From contig CANFIE010000193.1 of assembly GCA_947446625.1 (NCBI GenBank), forward strand, positions 1-7,456: a stretch of 7,456 nt of DNA, given 5' to 3'. The translations under genes and the position numbers were made by a program. The notes beneath the pieces are model-generated. The model saw only the letters and a program-made list of their open reading frames with translations, was not told the DNA's origin and ran no database searches. Shown piece by piece: positions 1 through 6,306 of this stretch. Numbering within the stretch: the first letter of the stretch is position 1; every line of letters starts with the position of its first letter. Source of the stretch: Acetobacteraceae bacterium. Lineage in GTDB: Bacteria > Pseudomonadota > Alphaproteobacteria > Acetobacterales > Acetobacteraceae.

Positions 1-956
1 AGCGCCTCGGCGGCATAGAAAACCAGGTGCCCGCCATCCAACATGGGAATCGGAAACAAATTCAGCAGCCCCAGGCTCACCGACAGCAGCGCCATCAAAT
101 TAACCAGCGGTGCAATGCCCAGCCGCGCCGCATCGCCGCTGATCTCGGCAATCTTGATCGGCCCACCCAATTCCCGCGCACTGCGTTGACCCGCAAGCAT
201 TTCGCTCACGCCAACCAGGGTCTGCCAGGTCACATCCCCGGTCTGCACCACCCCGGCCACCACGGCGCTCGGCAGGCTCAGACGCTCGAATCGAACCGCC
301 CCACCCTGAATGCCCAGCACCCCGTTCACCTGGCCATTCGCCCCGGGCCGGGCATCCGGCGTGGCGCGCAGGGTCAGTTCCAGGCTGTCGCGGGCAATCC
401 GCACCTCCACTTCCTGGCCGGCGCGCGGCTGCACATGCCGTTGGATCTGTTCGAATCGGGTAACCCGCTCACCATCCAGCGAAAGAATCACATCGCCCGC
501 CCGCAGCCCCACCCGTGCCGCCGGCGAATCGGGCTGCACCAGGCCAATGCTGGTGCCGCCAAGCGGCTGGCCCAGCGTGGCGAACAGCCCGGCAAACAGC
601 AGAATCGCCAGCAGGAAATTCGCCACCGGCCCGGCCGCCACCACAATGGCCCGATCCAGCACGCTCTTTTCATGGAAGGTCTCGCCCACCCGCCAGCGGG
701 CGCGCTCCTCGTCCGAGGCGTCGGCCGGGCTTTCCTGGCCATGCAGCTTCACGTAGCCGCCCAGCGGCAGCCAGCCCAGCCGCCATTCGGTGCCCCGGCT
801 GTCGGTCCGGCGCCACACTGGCTGGCCGAAGCCAATGGCGAAGGCGTCGGCGTGAATGCCGCGCCAGCGCGCCGCCAGATAGTGCCCCATCTCATGGATG
901 AAGACGAGAACGCCCAGCACGACGCCGAAGGCAAGCAAGGTTTGCAGCAATTCCAC
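1..956 (-). CDS. rseP: RseP/MmpA-type site-2 intramembrane zinc metalloprotease, 3' end cut by window edge
   Basis: This gene encodes an inner-membrane zinc protease (family M50B) that cuts substrates within the membrane. Known family members release anti-sigma factors during envelope stress (E. coli RseP) or cleave membrane proteins in the cell cycle (Caulobacter MmpA). The 318 visible residues begin with a hydrophobic segment carrying the HExxH zinc motif (HEMGH, residues 21-25). A second membrane segment follows at about 103-128 (AAGPVANFLLAI). One PDZ domain spans about 135-225, including the SPAARVGLRAGD stretch. The second active-site motif, LNLFPIPMLDGGH (about 298-310), supplies the third zinc ligand, D307. 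A single PDZ domain is usual outside the gamma group, where E. coli has two. The start is GTG at 956, chosen because AAGGAG lies 8 bases upstream and the metalloprotease helix begins immediately after. The gene follows dxr after 32 bases and is probably in the same operon. Only the C-terminal membrane part is missing, because of the window edge. The family call is firm; the substrate is unknown. Confidence 0.96.
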   Translation of the reverse strand, partial: MELLQTLLAFGVVLGVLVFIHEMGHYLAARWRGIHADAFAIGFGQPVWRRTDSRGTEWRLGWLPLGGYVKLHGQESPADASDEERARWRVGETFHEKSVLDRAIVVAAGPVANFLLAILLFAGLFATLGQPLGGTSIGLVQPDSPAARVGLRAGDVILSLDGERVTRFEQIQRHVQPRAGQEVEVRIARDSLELTLRATPDARPGANGQVNGVLGIQGGAVRFERLSLPSAVVAGVVQTGDVTWQTLVGVSEMLAGQRSARELGGPIKIAEISGDAARLGIAPLVNLMALLSVSLGLLNLFPIPMLDGGHLVFYAAEA

Positions 957-964
957 CCGGAGGG

Positions 965-970
965 CTCCTT
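965..970 (-). promoter_or_regulatory. Ribosome binding site of rseP
   Basis: AAGGAG on the minus strand sits 8 bases before the GTG at 956 and fixes this non-ATG start for rseP. It lies in the 32-base gap after the dxr stop codon. Confidence 0.7.
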
Positions 971-988
971 GGGTTCAGGCCAGCAGGG

Positions 989-2176
989 TCAGGCCAGGGC
1001 GCGCAGGCCGGCCAGGCGTTGCGCCACGGCCCGGGCCTCCGCATCCAGTGCAATCACGTCGTCCAACCCATCCACCGCCGGCTCGCCCAGGCGTTGCAGG
1101 GTTTCCTCCACCACCGTGGCGATATCCAGGAAGCCCAGCTTGCGGCCCAGGAACAGCGCTACGGCAGCCTCGTTGGCCGCGTTCAGGATACATGGGGCGC
1201 CGCGCCCGGCCCTTAAAGCCTCCCGCGCCAGCCGCAGCGCCGGAAACCGCACCAAATCCGGCGCCTCAAAGGTCAGGCTGCCCAGCTTGGCCAAATCCAG
1301 CCGCGGCATCGCCACCGCCATGCGCTTCGGCCAGCCCAGGGCATGGCTGATCGGCGTGCGCATATCCGGCGCGCCCAGCTGCGCCAGCAGGCTGCCATCG
1401 GCGTATTGCACCATGCCATGCACGGTGGACTGCGGGTGCACCAGCACTTCCAGCTGGCTCTCATGCACCGGAAACAGCCGCTCGGCCTCAATCACTTCCA
1501 GGCCCTTGTTCATCATCGTGGCGCTGTCCACGCTGATCTTGGCGCCCATGCTCCACATCGGGTGCTTCACCGCCATCTCGGGCGTGGCGCTCCGCATCAC
1601 GCTGATATCGGCCGTGCGGAACGGCCCGCCCGAAGCGGTGATGATGATCTTCTCGATCAGGCTCGGGTCGCTGCCGTCCAGCGCCTGGAAAATCGCGTTG
1701 TGCTCGCTGTCCACCGGCAGCAGCAGGGCGCCGTGGCGCTTCGCTGCCTCCAGCACAATCGGCCCGGCGCATACCAGGCTTTCCTTGTTGGCCAGCGCCA
1801 CCGTGCCACCGTGCGAAAGCGCCGCCAGGGTCGGCTTCAGCCCCGCCGCGCCCACAATCGCCGCCATGGTCCATTCCACCGGCCGGGCCGAGGCTTCCAG
1901 CACCGCCGCCTCACCCGCCGCGCATTCAATGCCGCTGCCGGCCAACTCGGCCTTCAGCGCGGCATAGGCCGCCGGGTCCGCCACCACCGCCAGCCGGGCG
2001 CCAATCCTGCGCGCCTGGGCCGCCAGCCCCTTGGCATCGCGCCCCGCCACCAGGGCTTCCACCACAAACTCACCGGGCGCCGCCGCCTCCAGCAGCGCCA
2101 TGGTGCTGGTGCCAATCGAGCCCGTGCTGCCCAAAATCGTCACGCGCCGCGGCGAAGCCGAAGTGCCGTCCATCAT
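989..2176 (-). CDS. dxr: 1-deoxy-D-xylulose 5-phosphate reductoisomerase
   Basis: Dxr rearranges and reduces 1-deoxy-D-xylulose 5-phosphate to 2-C-methyl-D-erythritol 4-phosphate with NADPH. This is the committed step of the non-mevalonate isoprenoid pathway, in the cytoplasm. The 395-residue product matches the family length (E. coli about 398). The N-terminal NADPH-binding loop GSTGSIG is at residues 16-22 and ALANKES at 127-133. Metal and substrate ligands are visible: D156-S157-E158 in PVDSEHN, S182 in ASGG, H205, S218, and N223-K224 with E227 in MNKGLEVIE. Their spacing is as in the E. coli enzyme. The reading frame is open upstream to 2251. I chose ATG at 2176 because it overlaps the cdsA stop as ATGA, has GGGAGAG 11 bases upstream, and places the Rossmann strand properly. 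A second ATG at 2173 is the alternative. The gene is translationally coupled to cdsA. Its product feeds the isoprenoid pool used by UppS, two genes upstream. Confidence 0.97.
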   Translation of the reverse strand: MMDGTSASPRRVTILGSTGSIGTSTMALLEAAAPGEFVVEALVAGRDAKGLAAQARRIGARLAVVADPAAYAALKAELAGSGIECAAGEAAVLEASARPVEWTMAAIVGAAGLKPTLAALSHGGTVALANKESLVCAGPIVLEAAKRHGALLLPVDSEHNAIFQALDGSDPSLIEKIIITASGGPFRTADISVMRSATPEMAVKHPMWSMGAKISVDSATMMNKGLEVIEAERLFPVHESQLEVLVHPQSTVHGMVQYADGSLLAQLGAPDMRTPISHALGWPKRMAVAMPRLDLAKLGSLTFEAPDLVRFPALRLAREALRAGRGAPCILNAANEAAVALFLGRKLGFLDIATVVEETLQRLGEPAVDGLDDVIALDAEARAVAQRLAGLRALA

Positions 2177-3027
2177 CGCCACAGAAACTCTCCCAACCCC
2201 AGGCCCCCGCCCAGCGCCAGCCCCAGCAGGGCGGCGGCCGGCGCGGCCCACAACAAGCCATCCACCCGATCCAGCAAGCCGCCATGGCCGGGGATCAGCG
2301 CCGAGGAATCCTTTACACCAAAGCGCCGCTTCACCCAGCTTTCAAACAGGTCCCCGGCCTGGGACACCACCGAAAGCCCGGCCGCCAGCCCCAGCGCCAT
2401 CCCCAGCCCGCCGGGCGCGAAAGCCTGCGCCACCGCGCCGCCCAGCACCACCGCCGCCATCAGCCCGCCCAGCGCGCCAGACCGCGTTTTGCCCGGCGAA
2501 ATCGCCGGCGCCAGCTTCGGCCCGCCAAACCACCGCCCGGCCAGATAAGCGCCGATATCGGAAGCCCAGACCACCACCAGCACAAACAGCACATTACCCA
2601 GGCCCGCCGGCCCCGGCACCAGCCGCAGCACCAGCAGCGCCAGCCCGCCAGCGCCAATGTAGAACACCCCGGCCGGCAGCCAGAACCGCCCAATGGCCGG
2701 CCGCTCAAACCGCAGCACGGTGGCCAGCGTGGCCGCCACCAACCATGAAAGCGCCCAGGCGCCCTGCCCGGCCACCGCCAGCGCCCCGGTGCCCAGCACC
2801 CCAGCCTGCAATATCAGCCCTTCCGGCCCACGCGGCTCGCCGCCGGTCATCCGGGTCCATTCCCAGCCCAGCACGCCCAGCCCCAGCAGCATCAGGCCGC
2901 TCCAGGCCACGCCGCCAGCCCATAGGCAGCCTATGGCCAGCGGCAGCAGCACCAGCGCCGAGATCGCCCGCTTCCGCAGGTCGCGCCACGGCCCGCCGGC
3001 ATTGGCGTTGGGGGAAGCTTCCGCCAC
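2173..3027 (-). CDS. cdsA: Phosphatidate cytidylyltransferase (CDP-diglyceride synthase)
   Basis: CdsA condenses CTP with phosphatidic acid to give CDP-diacylglycerol, the precursor of bacterial phospholipids, in the inner membrane. The 284-residue protein is very hydrophobic, with several membrane segments between about residues 20 and 215 and another near the C-terminus. The C-terminal CDP-diglyceride synthetase signature is complete at residues 230-256: S230, K233-R234, K239-D240, then PGHGGLLDRVD with its HGG and DR-x-D core. An upstream motif, SDIGAYLAGRWFGGPKLAP (156-174), leading into SPGKT (177-181), is also typical. The GTG start at 3027 directly follows the uppS TAG. Because that TAG is in the same frame, the protein cannot extend further upstream. 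No good Shine-Dalgarno sequence precedes the start, so translation probably depends on reinitiation after uppS. The 3' end overlaps dxr by 4 bases. Function is confident; the exact start is less so, although no other start lies close by. Confidence 0.96.
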   Translation of the reverse strand: MAEASPNANAGGPWRDLRKRAISALVLLPLAIGCLWAGGVAWSGLMLLGLGVLGWEWTRMTGGEPRGPEGLILQAGVLGTGALAVAGQGAWALSWLVAATLATVLRFERPAIGRFWLPAGVFYIGAGGLALLVLRLVPGPAGLGNVLFVLVVVWASDIGAYLAGRWFGGPKLAPAISPGKTRSGALGGLMAAVVLGGAVAQAFAPGGLGMALGLAAGLSVVSQAGDLFESWVKRRFGVKDSSALIPGHGGLLDRVDGLLWAAPAAALLGLALGGGLGLGEFLWR

Positions 3028-3774
3028 CTAGGCGGTTCGCGCGCCGTAGCGCCGCTCTCGCCTGCCGTATTCCGCCACCGCCTTGGCAAAATGCTCGGCC
3101 GAGAAATCCGGCCACAGCACATCCAAAAACAGGAATTCGGCATAGGCGGCCTGCCACAGCAGAAAGTTTGAAAGCCGCTGCTCGCCCGAGGTCCGCATGA
3201 TCAAATCCGGGTCCGGCTGCTCAGCGGTGTAGAGCCGCCCGGCAAACCCGGCCTCGTCCAGCGTCGCCGTGTCCAGCGTGCCGGCCTTGGCCGCCTCCGC
3301 CACCGCCCGCGCCGCCGCCACAATCTCAGCCCGGCCACCGTATGAAAGCGCCACCACCAGGTTCAGCCTGGTGCCACCTGCCGTCGCCGTCTCGGCCGCC
3401 TCAATCGCCTTCAGCAATTCGGGGCCAAACCGCCCACGGTCGCCAATCACCCGCAGCCGCACGCCCTCGCGCGTCAGGCTCGCCACCTCGGAACGCAGAT
3501 ACAGCCGCAGCAGCGTCGTCAGCTCCTGCACCTCATCCGCCGGCCGGGTCCAGTTCTCGGAGGAAAAGGCGAACAGCGTCAGCCATTCAACCCCGCCCTG
3601 CGCCGCCGCCTCAATCGCCCGCCGCGCCGCCTCGGCGCCGGCCTTGTGGCCAAGCGCCACCGGCAGGCCCCGCGCCTGGGCCCAGCGCCGGTTGCCATCC
3701 ATGATGATGGCCACATGCCTGGGAATACGCCCAGGGGTCACCACGGCCTCTCGCGGCTGGGTCACGGCACTCAT
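3028..3774 (-). CDS. uppS: Isoprenyl transferase, probably undecaprenyl diphosphate synthase (cis-prenyltransferase)
   Basis: UppS adds isopentenyl diphosphate units in cis to farnesyl diphosphate. It makes the C55 lipid that carries peptidoglycan and polysaccharide precursors. The 248-residue length is normal. The catalytic motif IIMDGNRRWA is at residues 23-32, with the Mg-binding Asp at D26. Other conserved blocks are GHKAG (42-46), LFAFSSENWTRP (67-78), LSYGGRAEI (143-151), DPDLIMRTSGEQRLSNFLLWQ (188-208), and the tail motif around LDVLWPDF (217-224). The ATG at 3774 is 31 bases after the frr stop. The bases before it are pyrimidine-rich and show no clear ribosome binding site, so translation may depend on coupling to frr. 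The TAG stop is followed at once by the GTG of cdsA in the same frame. Chain length cannot be read directly from the sequence; C55 is assumed from the family and from the adjacent lipid and envelope genes. Confidence 0.96.
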   Translation of the reverse strand: MSAVTQPREAVVTPGRIPRHVAIIMDGNRRWAQARGLPVALGHKAGAEAARRAIEAAAQGGVEWLTLFAFSSENWTRPADEVQELTTLLRLYLRSEVASLTREGVRLRVIGDRGRFGPELLKAIEAAETATAGGTRLNLVVALSYGGRAEIVAAARAVAEAAKAGTLDTATLDEAGFAGRLYTAEQPDPDLIMRTSGEQRLSNFLLWQAAYAEFLFLDVLWPDFSAEHFAKAVAEYGRRERRYGARTA

Positions 3775-3805
3775 CCAACGCTCGGGGAAAGGGGAGCCTG
3801 GCGGG

Positions 3806-4378
3806 TCAAACCGTCCGGATGTCCTTCTCTTTCTCCGCCAGCGCCGATTCCACGCTCTTGATGTACTGGTCGGTCAGCTTCTGGACCTCGTCCTGCCACT
3901 GCTTCGACTCGTCCTGGCTGATCGGCGCCTTCTTGTCCTTCTCCTGCGCCTTCACCTGCTCCATGCCGTCGCGCCGCACGCCGCGAATCGCCACCTTGGC
4001 GCCCTCGGAATACTTCTGCGCGGTCTTCACCAGTTCGTTGCGGCGTTCCTGGGTCAGCGGCGGCAGCGGCACCCGAATGCTCTGGCCCTCGGTCTGCGGG
4101 TTCAGGTTCAGCCCGCTGTCGCGAATGCCAATCTCCACCGGCTTCACCAGGGATTTGTCCCAAACCTGCACCACCAGCAGGCCCGGCCCAGCCACCTGCA
4201 CATTGGCCACCTGAGACAGCGGCACTTCGCCGCCATAGGCATCCACCCGCACCGGCTCCAGCAGCGCCGGGCTCGGCCGGCTGGTGCGCAGGCCGGCGAA
4301 TTCACGCTTCAGCAGGTCCATCGTCGAATCCATCCGACGAGTCAGGTCCTGCTTCAGGCTCTTGATATCAGCGGGCAT
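3806..4378 (-). CDS. frr: Ribosome recycling factor
   Basis: RRF works with EF-G to split the post-termination ribosome so that its subunits can be reused. The 190-residue product is close to the E. coli length of 185. Domain I is built from the N- and C-terminal helices (about 1-30 and 105-190). Domain II is the small beta region between them (about 31-104), containing DAYGGEVPLSQVA and the NPQTEGQSIRVPLPPLT stretch. R132, in the AIRGVRRD motif, matches the conserved functional arginine in E. coli. The usual RTGRASP near residue 31 reads RTSRPSP here, a mild deviation. The frame is open to 4420, but ATG at 4378 is chosen because GGGGAG sits 7 bases upstream and family proteins begin at this point. 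The gene follows pyrH after 51 bases, the standard bacterial neighbourhood. The product is intact and probably essential. Confidence 0.97.
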   Translation of the reverse strand: MPADIKSLKQDLTRRMDSTMDLLKREFAGLRTSRPSPALLEPVRVDAYGGEVPLSQVANVQVAGPGLLVVQVWDKSLVKPVEIGIRDSGLNLNPQTEGQSIRVPLPPLTQERRNELVKTAQKYSEGAKVAIRGVRRDGMEQVKAQEKDKKAPISQDESKQWQDEVQKLTDQYIKSVESALAEKEKDIRTV

Positions 4379-4385
4379 GGCCCAT

Positions 4386-4391
4386 CTCCCC
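4386..4391 (-). promoter_or_regulatory. Ribosome binding site of frr
   Basis: GGGGAG on the minus strand lies 7 bases before the ATG at 4378. It decides against the longer frame that opens at 4420 and would add 14 residues not typical of the family. Confidence 0.65.
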
Positions 4392-4401
4392 ACGTCAAAC
4401 C

Positions 4402-4417
4402 CGGGCCATAAGGCCCG
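4402..4417 (-). repeat. Short perfect hairpin between pyrH and frr
   Basis: On the minus strand CGGGCC and GGCCCG are separated by the tetraloop TTAT, giving a 6-bp GC stem in the 51-base gap. No T-run follows, so it is not a convincing terminator. It could protect the transcript or mark a processing point, or be chance in GC-rich DNA. Confidence 0.4.
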
Positions 4418-4429
4418 CAACTGCCAGTG

Positions 4430-5152
4430 TTACTGCTCAACCACGGTGGTGAAGCGGCCTTCGCCCTTCATCACGCTGGTGAAGGCACCGGTCTCATGAA
4501 TGTTGAACACGATGATCGGCAGCTTGTTTTCCCGCGCCAGGCTTATGGCGGCGGCGTCCATCACCTGCAGGTCACGCGCCAGCACGTCCAGGTAGCTCAG
4601 CGTCACGTAGCGCTCGGCCTTCGGGTTCTTGCGCGGGTCGGCGCTGTACACGCCATCCACCTGGGTGCCCTTCAGCATGGCATCGCAGCCCATCTCGGCG
4701 GCGCGCAGCGCGGCGGCGGTGTCGGTGGTGAAGAACGGGTTGCCCGTGCCGGCGGCGAAGATCACCACCCGGCCCTTCTCCATGTGCCGAATGGCGCGGC
4801 GGCGAATATACGGCTCGCACACCGATTCCATGGCAATGGCGCTCTGCACCCGCGTCGGCACCTGGCGCTTCTCCAGGGCGTTCTGCATGGCCAGCGCGTT
4901 CATGATGGTGGCCAGCATGCCCATGTAGTCGGCCTGCGCCCGGTCCATGCCGGAAGCCGCGCCCGAGATGCCGCGGAAGATGTTGCCGCCGCCAATCACC
5001 AGGCAAACCTGCACGTTCAGCGCCAATACGCCCTGAATGTCGTCGGCGATGGCCTGTATCGTGCCATTGTCCAGGCCATAGTCCCGGTTGCCCATCAGGG
5101 CCTCGCCGGAGACCTTGAGCAGGACGCGCTTGTAGCGGAGGGGCTCGCTCAC
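4430..5152 (-). CDS. pyrH: Uridylate kinase (UMP kinase)
   Basis: PyrH phosphorylates UMP to UDP using ATP, supplying UTP and CTP for nucleic acids and for CdsA-type reactions. It belongs to the amino acid kinase family and forms a cytoplasmic hexamer, typically activated by GTP and inhibited by UTP. The 240-residue length equals the family norm. Visible motifs are KVSGEAL (13-19, phosphate-binding lysine K13), the glycine-rich GGGNIFRG (54-61), DRAQADYMGMLATIMNALA (70-88), GTGNPFFTTDTAAALRA (135-151) for nucleotide binding, and KGTQVDGVYSADP (161-173). The frame is open upstream to 5323. The GTG at 5152 is selected because TGGAG lies 5 bases before it and the kinase core begins within 10 residues. 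A terminator and a possible promoter lie upstream, so pyrH probably begins a new transcription unit separate from rpsB-tsf, though readthrough may also contribute. The catalytic core is intact. Confidence 0.97.
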   Translation of the reverse strand: MSEPLRYKRVLLKVSGEALMGNRDYGLDNGTIQAIADDIQGVLALNVQVCLVIGGGNIFRGISGAASGMDRAQADYMGMLATIMNALAMQNALEKRQVPTRVQSAIAMESVCEPYIRRRAIRHMEKGRVVIFAAGTGNPFFTTDTAAALRAAEMGCDAMLKGTQVDGVYSADPRKNPKAERYVTLSYLDVLARDLQVMDAAAISLARENKLPIIVFNIHETGAFTSVMKGEGRFTTVVEQ

Positions 5153-5157
5153 GGTAA

Positions 5158-5162
5158 CTCCA
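5158..5162 (-). promoter_or_regulatory. Ribosome binding site of pyrH
   Basis: TGGAG on the minus strand is 5 bases before the GTG at 5152. It supports this non-ATG start over the long in-frame extension that runs up to 5323. Confidence 0.55.
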
Positions 5163-5183
5163 GTTGTGTTTCTGGCGGCGCGG

Positions 5184-5213
5184 AACATAGGCGCGGGGCG
5201 CCCGCAGCCGCAA
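5184..5213 (-). promoter_or_regulatory. Possible pyrH promoter
   Basis: On the minus strand TTGCGG (5213-5208) and TATGTT (5189-5184) are separated by 18 bases. They resemble -35 and -10 boxes of a housekeeping sigma-70-type promoter. Transcription would start near 5177, giving a leader of about 25 bases before the pyrH GTG. The position just downstream of the terminator makes a promoter expected here. The match is imperfect and rests on visual inspection only. Confidence 0.35.
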
Positions 5214-5249
5214 GGTGGCCATGCGATGGCGGCGGAAATAAGCCGGCCG

Positions 5250-5288
5250 AAATAAGAAGGGCCGCCCCAGCCATGGCAAGGGCGGCCC
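5250..5288 (-). terminator. Rho-independent terminator after tsf
   Basis: On the minus strand GGGCCGCCC (5288-5280) and GGGCGGCCC (5267-5259) form a perfect 9-bp GC stem around a 12-base loop, followed directly by TTCTTATTT (5258-5250). The T-rich tract is only on the minus-strand side, so it acts in the direction of tsf transcription. It would end most rpsB-tsf transcripts before pyrH. Confidence 0.65.
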
Positions 5289-5298
5289 AGTGTAGCCC

Positions 5299-5320
5299 AT
5301 GGGTGGCCAAGGCCACCCAT
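5299..5320. repeat. Perfect 10-bp inverted repeat downstream of tsf
   Basis: ATGGGTGGCC is followed by AA and then its exact reverse complement, 5 bases beyond the tsf stop codon and 10 bases before the terminator stem. As RNA it would form a tight hairpin. It has no T-run of its own. It may shield the 3' end of the tsf transcript or be a protein binding palindrome. Confidence 0.6.
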
Positions 5321-5325
5321 CAATC

Positions 5326-6243
5326 TCAGCCCTGGCTGATCCCGGCGGCCTTGGCCACCTCGGCGGCGAAGTCACCGGTTTCCTTCTCAATCCCGTCGCC
5401 CAGCACATAGCGCTGGAAGCCGGTCAGGTTGCCGCCCGCCTTCTTCACCACTTCCTTCACGCGGCTCTCGCCGTCATGCACCCAAACCTGCTCCAGCAGC
5501 ACCACTTCCTCGTAGTACTTGCGGATCCGGCCCTCGACCATCTTCTCAATCACGGCCGGCGGCTTGCCGGAAGCCAGGGCCTGCTCGGTCAGCACCGCGC
5601 GCTCGCGCTGCAGGGCCGAGCTGTCCACGGCGGAAACATCCAGCGCGTCCGGCTTGGCCGCGGCCACGTGCATGCCAATCTGGCGGCCCAGCTGCTCCAG
5701 GGCGGAAATCTCGCTGGACCCTTCCAGCGCCACCAGCACACCAATCTTGCCCAGGCCCGGCTTCACCGCGCTGTGGATATAGGTGGCCACGGTGCCGCTG
5801 GTCACGGTCAGCCGCTTCACCCGGCGGATCGTCATGTTCTCGCCAATGGTGGCGATCATCTTGGTCAGTTCGTCCTGCACCGAATGCGAAGTGCCCGGGA
5901 AGGTGGCGTGCTTCAGCTTCTCGATGTCCTCGCCAATGCCCAGCGCCAGGCCGGCCAGCTCAGAGACGAAGTTCTGGAAGGTCTCGTTGCGCGCAATGAA
6001 GTCGGTCTCGGCATTCACCTCAACCATGGCGCCAACCTGCGGGCCGGTGGCCACGCCAACCAGGCCTTCAGCGGCCACGCGGCCAGACTTCTTGGCGGCG
6101 GCCGAAAGGCCCTTCTTGCGCAGCCAGTCGATGGCGGCTTCCATGTCGCCGTCCGACTCAACCAGCGCCTTCTTGCAATCCATCATGCCGGCGCCGGTCT
6201 TGTCGCGCAGGTCGCGCACCAACAGGGCGGTAACTTCGGCCAT
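5326..6243 (-). CDS. tsf: Translation elongation factor Ts
   Basis: EF-Ts is the nucleotide exchange factor that releases GDP from EF-Tu so that EF-Tu can bind GTP and aminoacyl-tRNA again. The 305-residue product has the N-terminal UBA-like domain (about 2-45, with VRDLRDKTGAGMMDCKKAL). The EF-Tu contact motif TDFIARNETF follows at 80-89, with D81 and F82 corresponding to the residues that disturb the Mg site of EF-Tu. Next come the core subdomains and the C-terminal module (about 255-305), with the conserved KYYEEVVLLEQ stretch near 243-253. The ATG at 6243 has a strong AAGGAGG 7 bases upstream. The stop codon lies inside a short palindrome (5326-5339). The gene pairs with rpsB, as in most bacteria, and a terminator follows it. 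Length and motifs are normal. Confidence 0.98.
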   Translation of the reverse strand: MAEVTALLVRDLRDKTGAGMMDCKKALVESDGDMEAAIDWLRKKGLSAAAKKSGRVAAEGLVGVATGPQVGAMVEVNAETDFIARNETFQNFVSELAGLALGIGEDIEKLKHATFPGTSHSVQDELTKMIATIGENMTIRRVKRLTVTSGTVATYIHSAVKPGLGKIGVLVALEGSSEISALEQLGRQIGMHVAAAKPDALDVSAVDSSALQRERAVLTEQALASGKPPAVIEKMVEGRIRKYYEEVVLLEQVWVHDGESRVKEVVKKAGGNLTGFQRYVLGDGIEKETGDFAAEVAKAAGISQG

Positions 6244-6267
6244 GTCTGGTCCTCCTTGGGAGCGTGG

Positions 6268-6295
6268 TTGGCCCGGCGCGGATGCACCGGGCCAA
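6268..6295 (-). repeat. Perfect 9-bp hairpin between rpsB and tsf
   Basis: On the minus strand TTGGCCCGG and CCGGGCCAA pair exactly around a 10-base loop, in the gap between the rpsB stop and the tsf ribosome binding site. No T-run follows, so full termination is unlikely. It could be a pause or attenuation element, or an RNA stabiliser that sets the S2 to EF-Ts ratio. Confidence 0.6.
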
Positions 6296-6306
6296 GGGGC
6301 AGTAAG

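Noticed and set aside
975..997. Two copies of TCAGGCCAG 14 bases apart at the end of dxr
   Set aside because: This is a short direct repeat, probably a small local duplication around the stop codon. It has no flanking mobile-element features.
27..1967. Very long open frame on the plus strand (646 codons) opposite rseP and dxr
   Set aside because: It lies antisense to two clearly conserved enzymes. Its product is low-complexity, rich in Arg, Ala, Pro and His, with no motif. This is the expected shadow of GC-biased codons.
2177..2251. Extra 25 N-terminal residues for dxr from a GTG at 2251
   Set aside because: The Gly/Ala/Arg-rich extension overlaps the cdsA coding end and is not typical. The ATGA overlap start has better support.
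3791..4391. Complementarity between the frr GGGGAG ribosome binding site and CTCCCC after frr
   Set aside because: A six-base match almost 600 bases away is expected by chance in GC-rich DNA, and there is no other support for long-range pairing.
5153..5323. Extended pyrH N-terminus in frame up to 5323
   Set aside because: The extension would run through the terminator and hairpins. It has no family similarity, while the GTG at 5152 has a ribosome binding site and gives the standard 240-residue enzyme.
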